Of a stretch of DNA of 64,000 bases, positions 6,170 to 14,598 are shown one piece after another (the first letter of the stretch is position 1; every line of letters begins with the position of its first letter). The position numbers were made by a program, and so were the translations under genes. A model generated the notes under the pieces. It ran no database searches. It was given only the letters and a program-made list of their open reading frames with translations, and was not told the DNA's origin. Source of the DNA: Algoriphagus limi. GTDB taxonomy: Bacteria; Bacteroidota; Bacteroidia; Cytophagales; Cyclobacteriaceae. Location: positions 471,677-535,676 of the forward strand of contig NZ_JANWGH010000003.1 of assembly GCF_024919275.1 (NCBI RefSeq). The letters are read 5' to 3'.

Positions 6170-7483
6170 GTGAAAGCGAGAACATTAAAGAAAGACAAAG
6201 TCAATATCATCACCATGGGTTGCTCCAAAAACCTGGTGGATTCAGAAGTTTTGTTGACCCAACTCAAGGGGAATGGAATTGACGCCAGTCTTGAGTCCAA
6301 TGCTGATGATAATAACATCATTATCATCAATACTTGTGGCTTTATTGACAATGCCAAGCAGGAGTCTATCGATACGATTTTGCAATATGTTGATGCTAAG
6401 GAGCAAGGCTTGGTAGATAAAGTCTATGTGACAGGTTGTCTTTCTCAGCGCTACAAAGATGATTTGGAAAAAGAAATTCCCCAGGTCGATGCATTTTTTG
6501 GGACAAGGGATTTGCCAGCCATTCTGAAAAAATTCAAGGCTGATTACAAGCATGAGTTGGTAGGTGAGCGATTGCTCACTCATAATGCGCATTATGCCTA
6601 CATGAAGATCTCTGAAGGATGTGACCGTCCTTGTTCTTTCTGTGCTATTCCTTTGATGCGGGGAGGTCATATCTCTCGACCAATTGAGGAATTGGTCAAA
6701 GAAGCACAACATAAGGCTGCAAATGGTACGAAGGAATTATTACTGATCGCACAGGATTCAACCTATTATGGTTTGGATTTGTATAAAAAGAGAAATCTGG
6801 CAGAGCTGCTTCGACAACTTTCTGATGTAGAGGGAATCGACTGGATTCGATTGCATTATGCTTATCCTACGGGTTTTCCGATGGATGTCATTGAAGTGAT
6901 GAAGGAGCGTTCCAATATTTGTAATTACTTGGATATTCCTTTGCAGCATGGCTCTACAGATGTTCTAAAGGCCATGCGTCGTGGAACTACCCGAGAAAAG
7001 CAGGAGGAATTGATCTATAGAATACGGGAAATGATTCCTGAAATAGCCATCCGAACTACTTTGATCGCCGGACACCCAGGAGAGGGAGAAAAGGAATTCC
7101 AGGAAATGGTGGACTTTGTGGAGCGAATGAAATTTGAGCGTTTGGGAGTTTTCACTTATTCCCATGAAGAAAATACCCATGCGTTCTCGATGGAAGACAA
7201 ACTTTCCCAAGAGGAAAAGCAAGAACGCGCTAATTATTTGATGGAGGTTCAGGAGCAAATCTCCTATGACTTGAATCAGGAGAAAGTTGGGAAGACCTTC
7301 AAAGTGCTCATCGATAAGAAAGAAGGGGGTTATTTCGTGGGCCGCACCGAATTTGACTCTGTGGAGGTTGACAATGAGGTATTGATTGATGCTTCGAAAT
7401 ATTATTGTAGGGTTGGAGATTTTGTGCAGGCTAAGGTGACTGATGCGACAGAGTTTGATTTGTATGCTGATGTAATCAGTTAA
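6170..7483 (+). CDS. rimO: Ribosomal protein S12 (Asp) methylthiotransferase
   Basis: Radical-SAM methylthiotransferase that modifies the conserved aspartate of ribosomal protein S12; 437 aa with the GTG start at 6170. The N-terminal UPF0004 domain has the cysteines in TMGCSKN, NTCGFI and TGCLSQRY that bind the second Fe-S cluster. The radical-SAM motif is CDRPCSFC, and a TRAM domain forms the last ~65 residues. The motifs GCSKNLVDSE and SEGCDRPCSFCAIP separate it from MiaB. A TTG at 6143 would extend the frame by nine codons but overlaps the promoter element. It is monocistronic or leads into the MORN protein 76 nt downstream. Confidence 0.94.
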   Translation: MKARTLKKDKVNIITMGCSKNLVDSEVLLTQLKGNGIDASLESNADDNNIIIINTCGFIDNAKQESIDTILQYVDAKEQGLVDKVYVTGCLSQRYKDDLEKEIPQVDAFFGTRDLPAILKKFKADYKHELVGERLLTHNAHYAYMKISEGCDRPCSFCAIPLMRGGHISRPIEELVKEAQHKAANGTKELLLIAQDSTYYGLDLYKKRNLAELLRQLSDVEGIDWIRLHYAYPTGFPMDVIEVMKERSNICNYLDIPLQHGSTDVLKAMRRGTTREKQEELIYRIREMIPEIAIRTTLIAGHPGEGEKEFQEMVDFVERMKFERLGVFTYSHEENTHAFSMEDKLSQEEKQERANYLMEVQEQISYDLNQEKVGKTFKVLIDKKEGGYFVGRTEFDSVEVDNEVLIDASKYYCRVGDFVQAKVTDATEFDLYADVIS

Positions 7484-7559
7484 AAATCAGTTTTAAATAT
7501 TATTGGAGTTGTTCTTGGCTAGTCTTATTTTTAGCTAGTTCGCTATTTCAAAAACCATT

Positions 7560-8930
7560 ATGTGGTCATTTATTGTATCTATATTTTTTCTTTTTTCCGC
7601 TCCTGATACAGTTGAATTGAGCTATCTGTATTTTGGAAATACCAATCTTTTGGGCGTAGGAGAAATCATTAATGGAAAGAAAGAAGGATTGTGGAAGGTT
7701 TACTATTCCAACAATCCTCTCGATAATCCTCCGCCTAATTTGCTAAGAGCAAACCGGAAGGTCTTTGAGGAGAAATTCACTCCTGAAAGAGTTGTGTTTC
7801 AAATTAATTTCAAAGCGGATCTTCCTGAGGGCCTTTATCAAGAAAATTATCCTTCGGGAGAGATTAAATCCATCACGTTTTATGTGGATGGAAAACAAAA
7901 TGGTGATTTTCGGGAATTTTATAAAAATGGCGAGTTGAAGGCTCAGGGAGCCTATCTGGATGGGAAAAGAGAAGGGATTTGGGAAGAGTTTTATCAGAAC
8001 GGAATCACCAAGATAGAAGTCAATTACATGGAAGGCCTAATGCAAGGCAATGCTTTTGGATATTATCCTGACGGAAAGGCTAGGTGGGAAATTCCCTATC
8101 AAAATGGAGAATTGGACGGTAACTACCGCTTGTTTTTCGAAAATGGAAATTTGCAGGAAAGGGGAACTTACTCAGATGGAATCCCAAATGGACTTTTGGA
8201 AGAATTTGATGAAAAGGGGAAGCTGATTGTCCGAGGGAATTTTTTGAATGGGAAACCTGAGGGTGAATGGATTTCTTATGACAAGAATGGAGAATTAGTT
8301 TTCAAAGGATATTTTAAAGAAGGATTACCCTCCGGTGAATGGACGGAGCGCGTCGAAATTGTCTCAGGCTTTTTTAGAAAAGGAAACTATTTAAACGGGC
8401 TGAAAGAAGGGGAATGGATTCTTATCGATGAATCCGAAGAAACCTCACAAGTTGAAATTTTTGAAGCGGGTGAATTGGTGTCTGTGGGTCCATTTTTAGT
8501 TGGAGAAAATGAATTAAATGGAGGGAAGTTGAGAAAAGGAACCGGGCAGCGAATATTCTATGATGCCGAGGGCCACATTATAGCTAAAGGGAAATATTCC
8601 AAAGGAATACCAAAGGGTGACTGGTACTTTTATTTTCCAAAATCAGATCGAGTTACAGCAGCTGGGAGAATGGTAGGCACTGATCGGATCGGTTTGTGGT
8701 ACTTCTATAGCTATGAAGGGAAAATTATTGACCAACAAGATTACATTCCCGATTATTCAAACTCAAGTAACCCTGCCATCAATTCCGGGGGCTCCACAAC
8801 TAGCCGAAATATAAGGTCAATGGGATTTAATGCAAATCCTAATGGGTCGGTGGATGCTTTACGGTCAGCGCAAGAAAGTATGTTTAGAACGCAGAATAAT
8901 ATGAATGGGTCTTTTTTATTAAGAAATTAA
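7560..8930 (+). CDS. MORN/YwqK-type repeat protein
   Basis: Protein of 456 aa built largely of about 23-residue repeats of the form (F/Y)..NG.L...G.Y..G...G.W..(F/Y), from about residue 30 to 400. These are the MORN-like repeats annotated as the YwqK antitoxin family. The N terminus (MWSFIVSIFFLFSAP) is a hydrophobic signal-like segment, so it is probably exported. The last ~55 residues are Ser/Asn-rich and low-complexity. No toxin gene is adjacent, so an antitoxin role is not supported; in Bacteroidota such proteins are common and of unknown function. A GDPD gene follows after only 6 nt, suggesting co-transcription. Confidence 0.82.
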   Translation: MWSFIVSIFFLFSAPDTVELSYLYFGNTNLLGVGEIINGKKEGLWKVYYSNNPLDNPPPNLLRANRKVFEEKFTPERVVFQINFKADLPEGLYQENYPSGEIKSITFYVDGKQNGDFREFYKNGELKAQGAYLDGKREGIWEEFYQNGITKIEVNYMEGLMQGNAFGYYPDGKARWEIPYQNGELDGNYRLFFENGNLQERGTYSDGIPNGLLEEFDEKGKLIVRGNFLNGKPEGEWISYDKNGELVFKGYFKEGLPSGEWTERVEIVSGFFRKGNYLNGLKEGEWILIDESEETSQVEIFEAGELVSVGPFLVGENELNGGKLRKGTGQRIFYDAEGHIIAKGKYSKGIPKGDWYFYFPKSDRVTAAGRMVGTDRIGLWYFYSYEGKIIDQQDYIPDYSNSSNPAINSGGSTTSRNIRSMGFNANPNGSVDALRSAQESMFRTQNNMNGSFLLRN

Positions 8931-8936
8931 GTTTAC

Positions 8937-9827
8937 ATGACTATTAAACTGAAGCTTTTGAAAAATATACTCTTAGGACTTTTGATGGTCTTCCCTCTTT
9001 CCGTGATTGCTCAGTTTTCCTATGATCTCCAGGGTCACCGTGGCAGCAGGGGATTGATGCCAGAAAATACGATCCCAGCTATGATTAAAGCGATGGATTT
9101 GGGAGTAATGACTTTGGAAATGGATTTGGCAGTAACGAAGGATGGCCAAGTGATTCTTTCGCATGAACCTTTCATGAATCCAGTCATTTGTTTGACCCCA
9201 AATAGAGATGAAATTCCCATGGATGATCATTCACATAACATTTACCAAATGACTTATGCTGAAGTTTTAGCCTATGACTGTGGAAGTAAAGTTCATCCGG
9301 GATTCCCGCAGCAGGTTAAATTTTTTGCTACCAAACCTTTGCTGCGGGATGTCTTTGAAGTAGCAGAAAAGTATGCAAAAGACATGGGTTTGCCGGCACC
9401 ACGCTACAATATTGAGATCAAAAGTAGTCCTGAAGGAGATGGGGTATATCATCCCGGGGTAGCAGAATTTTCGGATCTTGTAGTCAAATTAATCTCTGAA
9501 TTAATTGGCTGGGAGCGGGTAAATATCCAATCGTTTGACTTACGGGTGTTGAAGTATATTCATGAAAAATATCCAGAAGTTCCCTTGGCTATGTTGGTGG
9601 AAAATGCAAGTCGATATCAACAGGATTTGGATGAATTGGGGTTCGTTCCTGAATTCTATTCTCCTTATTTTTTAGCCTTGGATAAGGAGATTGTAGAATC
9701 CTTGCACCAAAAAGGGATGAAGGTTGTTCCTTGGACTGTTAACACCAAAGAGCAGATGGAGAGATTATTGGATTTGGGAGTCGATGGAATAATCACGGAC
9801 TATCCAAATTTAGCCCCGAAGCGATAA
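8937..9827 (+). CDS. Glycerophosphodiester phosphodiesterase, exported
   Basis: Hydrolyses glycerophosphodiesters to glycerol-3-phosphate and an alcohol. The 296-aa product begins with a signal peptide (cleavage after about VIAQ26) and shows the GDPD signature GHRGSRGLMPENT (His34, Arg35), metal ligands Glu61 and Asp63 in TLEMDLAVTKDG, and the second catalytic His76 in LSHEP. The C terminus NTKEQMERLLDLGVDGIITDYP is canonical for the TIM barrel. It is periplasmic by prediction and tightly linked to the MORN protein gene. Confidence 0.93.
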   Translation: MTIKLKLLKNILLGLLMVFPLSVIAQFSYDLQGHRGSRGLMPENTIPAMIKAMDLGVMTLEMDLAVTKDGQVILSHEPFMNPVICLTPNRDEIPMDDHSHNIYQMTYAEVLAYDCGSKVHPGFPQQVKFFATKPLLRDVFEVAEKYAKDMGLPAPRYNIEIKSSPEGDGVYHPGVAEFSDLVVKLISELIGWERVNIQSFDLRVLKYIHEKYPEVPLAMLVENASRYQQDLDELGFVPEFYSPYFLALDKEIVESLHQKGMKVVPWTVNTKEQMERLLDLGVDGIITDYPNLAPKR

Positions 9828-9852
9828 TTATTGCCATTTCAGAACCTTGGGT

Positions 9853-9860
9853 TAATTTTG
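9853..9860 (+). promoter_or_regulatory. -7 element TAATTTTG upstream of the GNAT-like gene
   Basis: TAnnTTTG match 20 nt before the ATG at 9881, with a TTG at 9831-9833 at the right distance (19 nt) to act as the -33 box. Confidence 0.6.
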
Positions 9861-9880
9861 CCCACTAAAATTCTCCCCCA

Positions 9881-11044
9881 ATGAAATTGATTGAAGTTAC
9901 CACACCTGCCCATCAAAAGGAATTCATTGAGATGGCGGTAAGGTTATACAAAAACGAGAAAAACTGGATCCGACCGCTCGATAAAGATATTGAAGGACTT
10001 TTCCACCCAGATACAAATAAGCTTTTTCGTCGGGGAGCAAAAGCTAAGCGATGGTTACTTCAGGAGGATAAGGGTCAAACTATCGGTCGTATTGCTGCCT
10101 TTATCAATCCTAAAATGAAGGAAAAGCAACCGACTGGCGGAATAGGTTTTTTTGAATGCATCGACAACGAGGAAGCTGCTTTCATGCTATTTGATGTTGC
10201 CAAAGATTGGCTCCAAAGTGAAGGAATGGAGGCTATGGATGGTCCGATTAATTTTGGGGAGCGTGATAAGTGGTGGGGCTTGCTTGTTGATGGGTTTTCT
10301 GAACCCAATTATAACATGCCGTGGAACTTCAAGTATTATCAGAAGTTCTTCGAGGATTACGGTTTTAAGCTTTATTTCAAGCAGTTTACCTACATGCGAC
10401 CCGTTCAGGAATTGCGCTTTGATGAAAAGATGATCAAGCGGGCCAATCAGATAATCGCAAATCCAGATTATTCATTTCGATATATCAAAGGAAAGGAGTT
10501 GAAGGAGAAAGCTCCCGAGTACTTTATGAACGTTTACAACAAGGCTTGGGCAAGGCATCTAGGCAAATCCCTCAGCTTGAAGGAAGCTCAAATCATGTTT
10601 GGGAAAATGAAGCCCATTATCGATCCAAGGCTGATTTATTTTGGATTTTATAAAGGAGAGCCTGTTTCTTTCTTTATTAATATTCCGGAGATTAATCAAA
10701 TTTTCAAGCATGTCAATGGGAAAATGGATCTGATCGGAAAGCTGAAGTTCCTTTGGTACAAGACCTTTTCTCCACCTAATAAAATGCTGGGTTTAGTATT
10801 TGGAGTAGTTCCAGAACATCAGGGTAAAGGAGTAGAAAGTGCGATGATAATTTCTTATGATAAGATGAGTAATGATCCAAAATTCCCTTACAAAACCATA
10901 GAAATGAACTGGATTGGTGATTTCAATCCTAAGATGATGCGTGTTTGCGAACAGCTATTGGCTGATATTTACAAAACCCATCATACCTATCGATATTTGT
11001 TTGATAGGGAAAAGCCGTTTGAAAGACATCCGATTTTCGATTGA
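9881..11044 (+). CDS. GNAT-fold N-acetyltransferase-like protein of unknown substrate
   Basis: Cytosolic protein of 387 aa without signal or membrane segments. The C-terminal part contains an acetyl-CoA-binding-like stretch, GVVPEHQGKGVESAMI (around residues 307-322), the V-x-x-x-x-Q/R-G-x-G-x A motif of GNAT enzymes. The N-terminal 120 residues (FIEMAVRLYKNEKNWIRPLD) are found in a family of paired GNAT-like proteins widespread in Bacteroidota. Conserved aromatic and Trp residues (MPWNFKYYQKFFEDYGF) suggest a peptide or amino-acid substrate, but no function is established. It has its own promoter and is followed by a repeat-rich gap. Confidence 0.75.
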   Translation: MKLIEVTTPAHQKEFIEMAVRLYKNEKNWIRPLDKDIEGLFHPDTNKLFRRGAKAKRWLLQEDKGQTIGRIAAFINPKMKEKQPTGGIGFFECIDNEEAAFMLFDVAKDWLQSEGMEAMDGPINFGERDKWWGLLVDGFSEPNYNMPWNFKYYQKFFEDYGFKLYFKQFTYMRPVQELRFDEKMIKRANQIIANPDYSFRYIKGKELKEKAPEYFMNVYNKAWARHLGKSLSLKEAQIMFGKMKPIIDPRLIYFGFYKGEPVSFFINIPEINQIFKHVNGKMDLIGKLKFLWYKTFSPPNKMLGLVFGVVPEHQGKGVESAMIISYDKMSNDPKFPYKTIEMNWIGDFNPKMMRVCEQLLADIYKTHHTYRYLFDREKPFERHPIFD

Positions 11045-11068
11045 CGATTTACGAAGGACGATTTACGA
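11043..11068. repeat. Direct repeat GACGATTTACGA x2
   Basis: Two identical 12-mers, 11043-11054 and 11057-11068, with a 14-nt period at the end of the GNAT-like gene, the first overlapping its TGA stop. Part of a repeat-rich gap before the adenosine kinase gene. Confidence 0.7.
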
Positions 11069-11111
11069 GGCTTATGAGAACCTCAATCGATATCTTTAGG
11101 GCTTGAAGTTT

Positions 11112-11150
11112 TAATATCGAATATCGAATGCTGAATTTCGAATAATGAAG
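11112..11150. repeat. ATATCGAAT / TTTCGAATAATGAAG interspersed repeat
   Basis: AATATCGA and ATATCGAAT occur back to back, then GAATTTCGAATAATGAAG. Such TCGAAT-rich strings look like the interspersed intergenic repeats often seen in Cytophagales genomes. Confidence 0.55.
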
Positions 11151-11179
11151 TGAACCAACTTTATAACCTTTACACATTA

Positions 11180-11192
11180 CAACTTTCCAACT
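11180..11192. repeat. Fourth copy of the CAACTTTCCAACT word
   Basis: Identical to the word at 6098-6109 and 6116-6127; it lies 9 nt before the adenosine kinase ATG, where it could influence translation start. Confidence 0.65.
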
Positions 11193-11200
11193 ATTAAAAA

Positions 11201-12196
11201 ATGAAAAAATACGACGTAACAGGCATAGGAAATGCCTTAGTAGATATTGAATTCAAAGTCACAGATCAGTTTTTTGCTGATAATGGAGTTGAAAAGGGCT
11301 TGATGACTTTGGTGGATGAGGATAGACAAAATCACCTAATGAAGGCGATTAATCATGCCGAAGCGAAGAAACAAGCCGGTGGATCAGCTGCTAATACCGT
11401 TGTGGCGGTAAGCCAGTTTGGAGGAAAATCCTTCTACTGTTTCCGAGTTGCCAATGACGAACTTGGCCATTTTTACCTTCAGGATTTGATTGATTCGGGT
11501 GTGGATATCGCCTTGGTTCCAGAGCGCTTGGAAAATGGAGTAACTGGAAAATGCCTAGTAATGGTAACCGAAGATTCCGAAAGGACTATGAATACCTTTT
11601 TGGGAATTACTCAAAATTTTTCCATTAAAGATATACACGAGTCGGCAATCAAAGATTCTCAGTATCTATTCATCGAAGGATATTTGGTGACTTCCCCAAA
11701 TGGGAAAGAGGCCATGATGCATGCTAAAAAAATTGCTGAAGAAGGCGGCACTAAGGTTGCCATGACATTTTCTGATCCTGCGATGGTTAAATACTTCAAG
11801 GAGAACTTTGATGATGTAATCGGACCAAGTGTGGATTTACTTTTTGCGAATGAAGAAGAAGCGCTTTTGTATACCGGGAAAAGCAATCTTGCAGAAGCTC
11901 GGGAAGAGATGAAGAAAGCGGCGAAACATTTTGTGATTACTCAAGGAAAAAACGGAGCGATGATCTTTGATGGAGATACCTTCATTGATATCGAACCATA
12001 TAAAACCACTGCGATTGATAGTAATGGTGCAGGAGATATGTTCGCAGGAGCATTCTTGTATGGTATCACCAATGGCCACAGTTATGCATCGAGTGGAAAA
12101 TTAGCTTCTATGGCAAGTTCCCAGATTGTAAGTCAATTCGGCCCGCGTCTACAATGGCATCAAGCTAAAGATATTCTTGCTCGATTGAATCCTTGA
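11201..12196 (+). CDS. Adenosine kinase-like PfkB-family sugar kinase
   Basis: Cytosolic carbohydrate/nucleoside kinase of 331 aa in the ribokinase fold, of the type annotated adenosine kinase in Bacteroidota. The N terminus DVTGIGNALVDIEF and QAGGSAANTVVAVSQFGG are PfkB signature 1 regions. The C-terminal signature is AIDSNGAGDMFAGAFLYG with the catalytic Asp in GAGD. The start is the ATG at 11201. It probably converts adenosine to AMP using ATP, but related ribokinases act on other sugars or nucleosides, so the substrate is inferred from similarity of the N-terminal motif. Confidence 0.88.
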   Translation: MKKYDVTGIGNALVDIEFKVTDQFFADNGVEKGLMTLVDEDRQNHLMKAINHAEAKKQAGGSAANTVVAVSQFGGKSFYCFRVANDELGHFYLQDLIDSGVDIALVPERLENGVTGKCLVMVTEDSERTMNTFLGITQNFSIKDIHESAIKDSQYLFIEGYLVTSPNGKEAMMHAKKIAEEGGTKVAMTFSDPAMVKYFKENFDDVIGPSVDLLFANEEEALLYTGKSNLAEAREEMKKAAKHFVITQGKNGAMIFDGDTFIDIEPYKTTAIDSNGAGDMFAGAFLYGITNGHSYASSGKLASMASSQIVSQFGPRLQWHQAKDILARLNP

Positions 12197-12219
12197 AAAA
12201 AGGGGGGCAATTGGTAATA

Positions 12220-12266
12220 GTCAGTCCGAGCGGAGTCGAAGGGTCCTCGATTCAGCTCGGATTGAC
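12220..12266. repeat. 47-nt imperfect palindrome with GAGCGGAGTCGA word
   Basis: Two 20-nt arms (12220-12239 and 12247-12266) match as complements at 17 of 20 positions around the 7-nt loop AGGGTCC. The word CAGTCCGAGCGGAGTCGAAG is a familiar interspersed intergenic element of Bacteroidota. It sits between the convergent adenosine kinase and nitroreductase genes and could also act as a terminator, though no T-run follows. Confidence 0.7.
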
Positions 12267-12287
12267 CCATACTACCGTGCTTTAGTT

Positions 12288-13019
12288 TTACTTCTTGACT
12301 ATAAGCTCCGAGCTAGGTACCCGAAACCTAGGGCCATAAATCCCTTCCGGAAGGCCTTTGCCGCATCCTATTATCATGCAGATTTCAGCTTCTGCTGGTA
12401 AATCAAGAAGCTTTTTCACCCGCTTGGAATCAAACCCTTCCATCGGGCAGGTATCATAGCCCACCGCTTTCATACCTAGCATAAAAGTCATGGCAGCTAA
12501 GGCTGCGCTTTTATGAACAGAAATCCGAACTTCAGTTTCTCCTACTTCACGGACCATCGGGCGACGCAAACCCACCCACCAAGCAATGATTTTCTTGATT
12601 AGAGTCCAGCCCGGATATTTTCCGAAAAGTTTTGGGATGAGGTTTTTGTAATAGTTACTGGCCTGTTTTACCTTTTTTTCTGATTGATTTTGAACGGATT
12701 CACTGAGGTATTTATAATTCGCCTCAGCCCGAGATTTCCAAAGGTCTCTTCGAGTGATCATGACCACGAGTTCACGAGCGGTGGTGGCTGCCTTTTGCCG
12801 CATGCAAAGATCTGCTAATGGCTTTTTGAGTGGTGATGATTCCGGAACACGGATGAATTGGTAGAGTTGAAGATTGGAGCTATTAGGTGAAAGAATGGCT
12901 GCCTCCAGACATTTCTGAACTTGATCATGGTCAAAGGGAGATTCTTGATCGAATATTCTCACTGATCTCCGCTCTTTTACAGCATCGAAAAATCCTATTT
13001 CATCTCTTAATTCCTGCAT
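12288..13019 (-). CDS. Nitroreductase-family FMN oxidoreductase
   Basis: FMN-dependent NAD(P)H oxidoreductase of 243 aa. The FMN-binding motif ERRSVR (residues 16-21) and AAILSPNSSNLQLYQF are typical. The central insertion of about 50 residues (NYKYLSESVQNQ...ARRPMVREVGE) is longer than in minimal family members. The C-terminal AALAAMTFMLGMKAVGYDTCPMEGFD is the usual flavin/dimer region and MIIGCGKG the closing strand. The physiological substrate is unknown; nitroaromatics or quinones are usual for the family. It has a good promoter of its own. Confidence 0.9.
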   Translation of the reverse strand: MQELRDEIGFFDAVKERRSVRIFDQESPFDHDQVQKCLEAAILSPNSSNLQLYQFIRVPESSPLKKPLADLCMRQKAATTARELVVMITRRDLWKSRAEANYKYLSESVQNQSEKKVKQASNYYKNLIPKLFGKYPGWTLIKKIIAWWVGLRRPMVREVGETEVRISVHKSAALAAMTFMLGMKAVGYDTCPMEGFDSKRVKKLLDLPAEAEICMIIGCGKGLPEGIYGPRFRVPSSELIVKK

Positions 13020-13048
13020 TTATCCGATTTTTTGGTGATTAAGTCGAT

Positions 13049-13056
13049 CAAATGTA
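13049..13056 (-). promoter_or_regulatory. -7 element TACATTTG of the nitroreductase promoter
   Basis: TAnnTTTG on the minus strand, 29 nt before the start codon, with TTTG at 13078-13081 as -33 box (21-nt spacing). Confidence 0.65.
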
Positions 13057-13110
13057 AGCTTTATCCTTATTTTCAAGCAAAATTATCAGGAAGCATTAAA
13101 CCAACTGCCT

Positions 13111-14598
13111 ATGTTTTTTGAATTAATCCGGCTTCAGTACCTGAAATCGGTCCGTTCTACGGCTTTCGCAAAAAGCCTAATGACCAATATTTTCCTTGGA
13201 TTCATCATACTCCTATTATTGAGTTATGTTTTGATGGCTGGCCTATTCTTGGGAAGGATTATTGAAAATTTCGCTGAAGGTCAGAATCCTGTTGACTTAT
13301 TAAACAGCTTCCTGATTTTCTTCTTTTTGACGGAATTCCTCTACCGATATTTTATTCAAAGTTTGCCGGTAGTTGATCTGGAGAGCTTACTTCACCTTCC
13401 TATAGGAAAGCGCAAAATCATGCATTTGTTGCTGGTTCGGACATTTATTTCGCCAATCAATATCATTGCTTTGCTGCTATTCCTGCCATTTAGTATGCAG
13501 ACTATCGTTCCAGAATATGGAAGCCTTGCAGCTTGGACTTGGATAGGTTCAATAGTGCTGACAAGCTGGATTTTGCACTGGTTTATGCTATGGTTCAAGC
13601 AGCGATTTGAGGATTCTACCTTGGGTTTGTTGATTGTTATGGCCGTTTTGGTTCTTGGTGGAGGATCAAGCTACATGGGATGGTTCAATTTGGGTGAATT
13701 GACCAAACCTGTTTTTGACATGGCAATATCCTCACCAATTCCATTGGTGGTTTTGTTCCTAGTCTTTTTGGGAAGCTATTGGCTTTGCTACAGATACCAC
13801 GTTGCCAATGCATACTTAGAAGATCTTTCTTCCGATGACGACGGTCGCGTAAGAGGACAATCCATTGGTTTCTTTTCTCGATTTGGATTGGCAGGAGAGA
13901 TGGCCAATATCGAATGGAAACTCATTGTACGCCATAAGAAAAGCCGGACTTATCTCATGCTCTCAGCATTCTTTCTTCTTTATGGGATGGTATTTTATAC
14001 TCAGCCAGCCTATATGGAGAATGAAAGTATGGGCTTCATGTTGATTTTTGTTGGTGTGTTCATCACCGGGATCTTTATGATTCAATACGGACAATTATTT
14101 CTCAGTTGGAACTCGGGCAATTTTGATTTTTACCTCCAGAAAAATGATGGGGTAGAGCAATTGGTAAGAGGGAAGTATCTATTGTTTATTTCCATTTCTG
14201 TGATTTGCTTCTTGGCCTCCATACCATATGTCTATTTCGGTTGGAAAATTCTTTTGATACATGCAGCTACTTTCCTGTTTAATGTGGGAATTCTGATTCA
14301 TGTGATTATCTATTTGGCACTTTGGAAGCCCAAACCAATGGACTTGAATAAAGGGGCTATGTTCAACTACGAAGGAGTTGGTGCAGCTCAGTGGTTAATG
14401 GTCATTCCTATGATGATTTTGCCTTATGTTTTTTACCTGCCTTTTGCTTTGCTAATTAATGAATATGCAGGTTTGGCTGCCCTTGCGATTTTTGGGCTTT
14501 TGGGAATCTTATTTTATAAAAAACTCAGCGCGATCAATGTGAATCGTGTGTATGAAAACAAATACGAAATTTCATCTTCATTTAGACAAGAACTATGA
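13111..14598 (+). CDS. DUF5687-like multi-pass membrane protein, exporter permease
   Basis: Inner-membrane protein of 495 aa with about 12 hydrophobic segments and the layout of an ABC-2-type exporter permease. The N terminus MFFELIRLQYLKSVRS and the internal RGQSIGFFSRFGLAGEMANIEWKLIVRHKKSRTYL, which repeats the N-terminal amphipathic pattern, suggest two homologous halves. This fits the DUF5687 family found almost only in Bacteroidota. It overlaps the following ATPase gene by 4 nt (ATGA), so they form a two-gene transporter unit. The cargo is unknown. Confidence 0.85.
   Translation: MFFELIRLQYLKSVRSTAFAKSLMTNIFLGFIILLLLSYVLMAGLFLGRIIENFAEGQNPVDLLNSFLIFFFLTEFLYRYFIQSLPVVDLESLLHLPIGKRKIMHLLLVRTFISPINIIALLLFLPFSMQTIVPEYGSLAAWTWIGSIVLTSWILHWFMLWFKQRFEDSTLGLLIVMAVLVLGGGSSYMGWFNLGELTKPVFDMAISSPIPLVVLFLVFLGSYWLCYRYHVANAYLEDLSSDDDGRVRGQSIGFFSRFGLAGEMANIEWKLIVRHKKSRTYLMLSAFFLLYGMVFYTQPAYMENESMGFMLIFVGVFITGIFMIQYGQLFLSWNSGNFDFYLQKNDGVEQLVRGKYLLFISISVICFLASIPYVYFGWKILLIHAATFLFNVGILIHVIIYLALWKPKPMDLNKGAMFNYEGVGAAQWLMVIPMMILPYVFYLPFALLINEYAGLAALAIFGLLGILFYKKLSAINVNRVYENKYEISSSFRQEL

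Noticed and set aside
7560-8930. Toxin-antitoxin system based on the YwqK name
   Set aside because: No adjacent toxin gene and the protein has an export-type N terminus.
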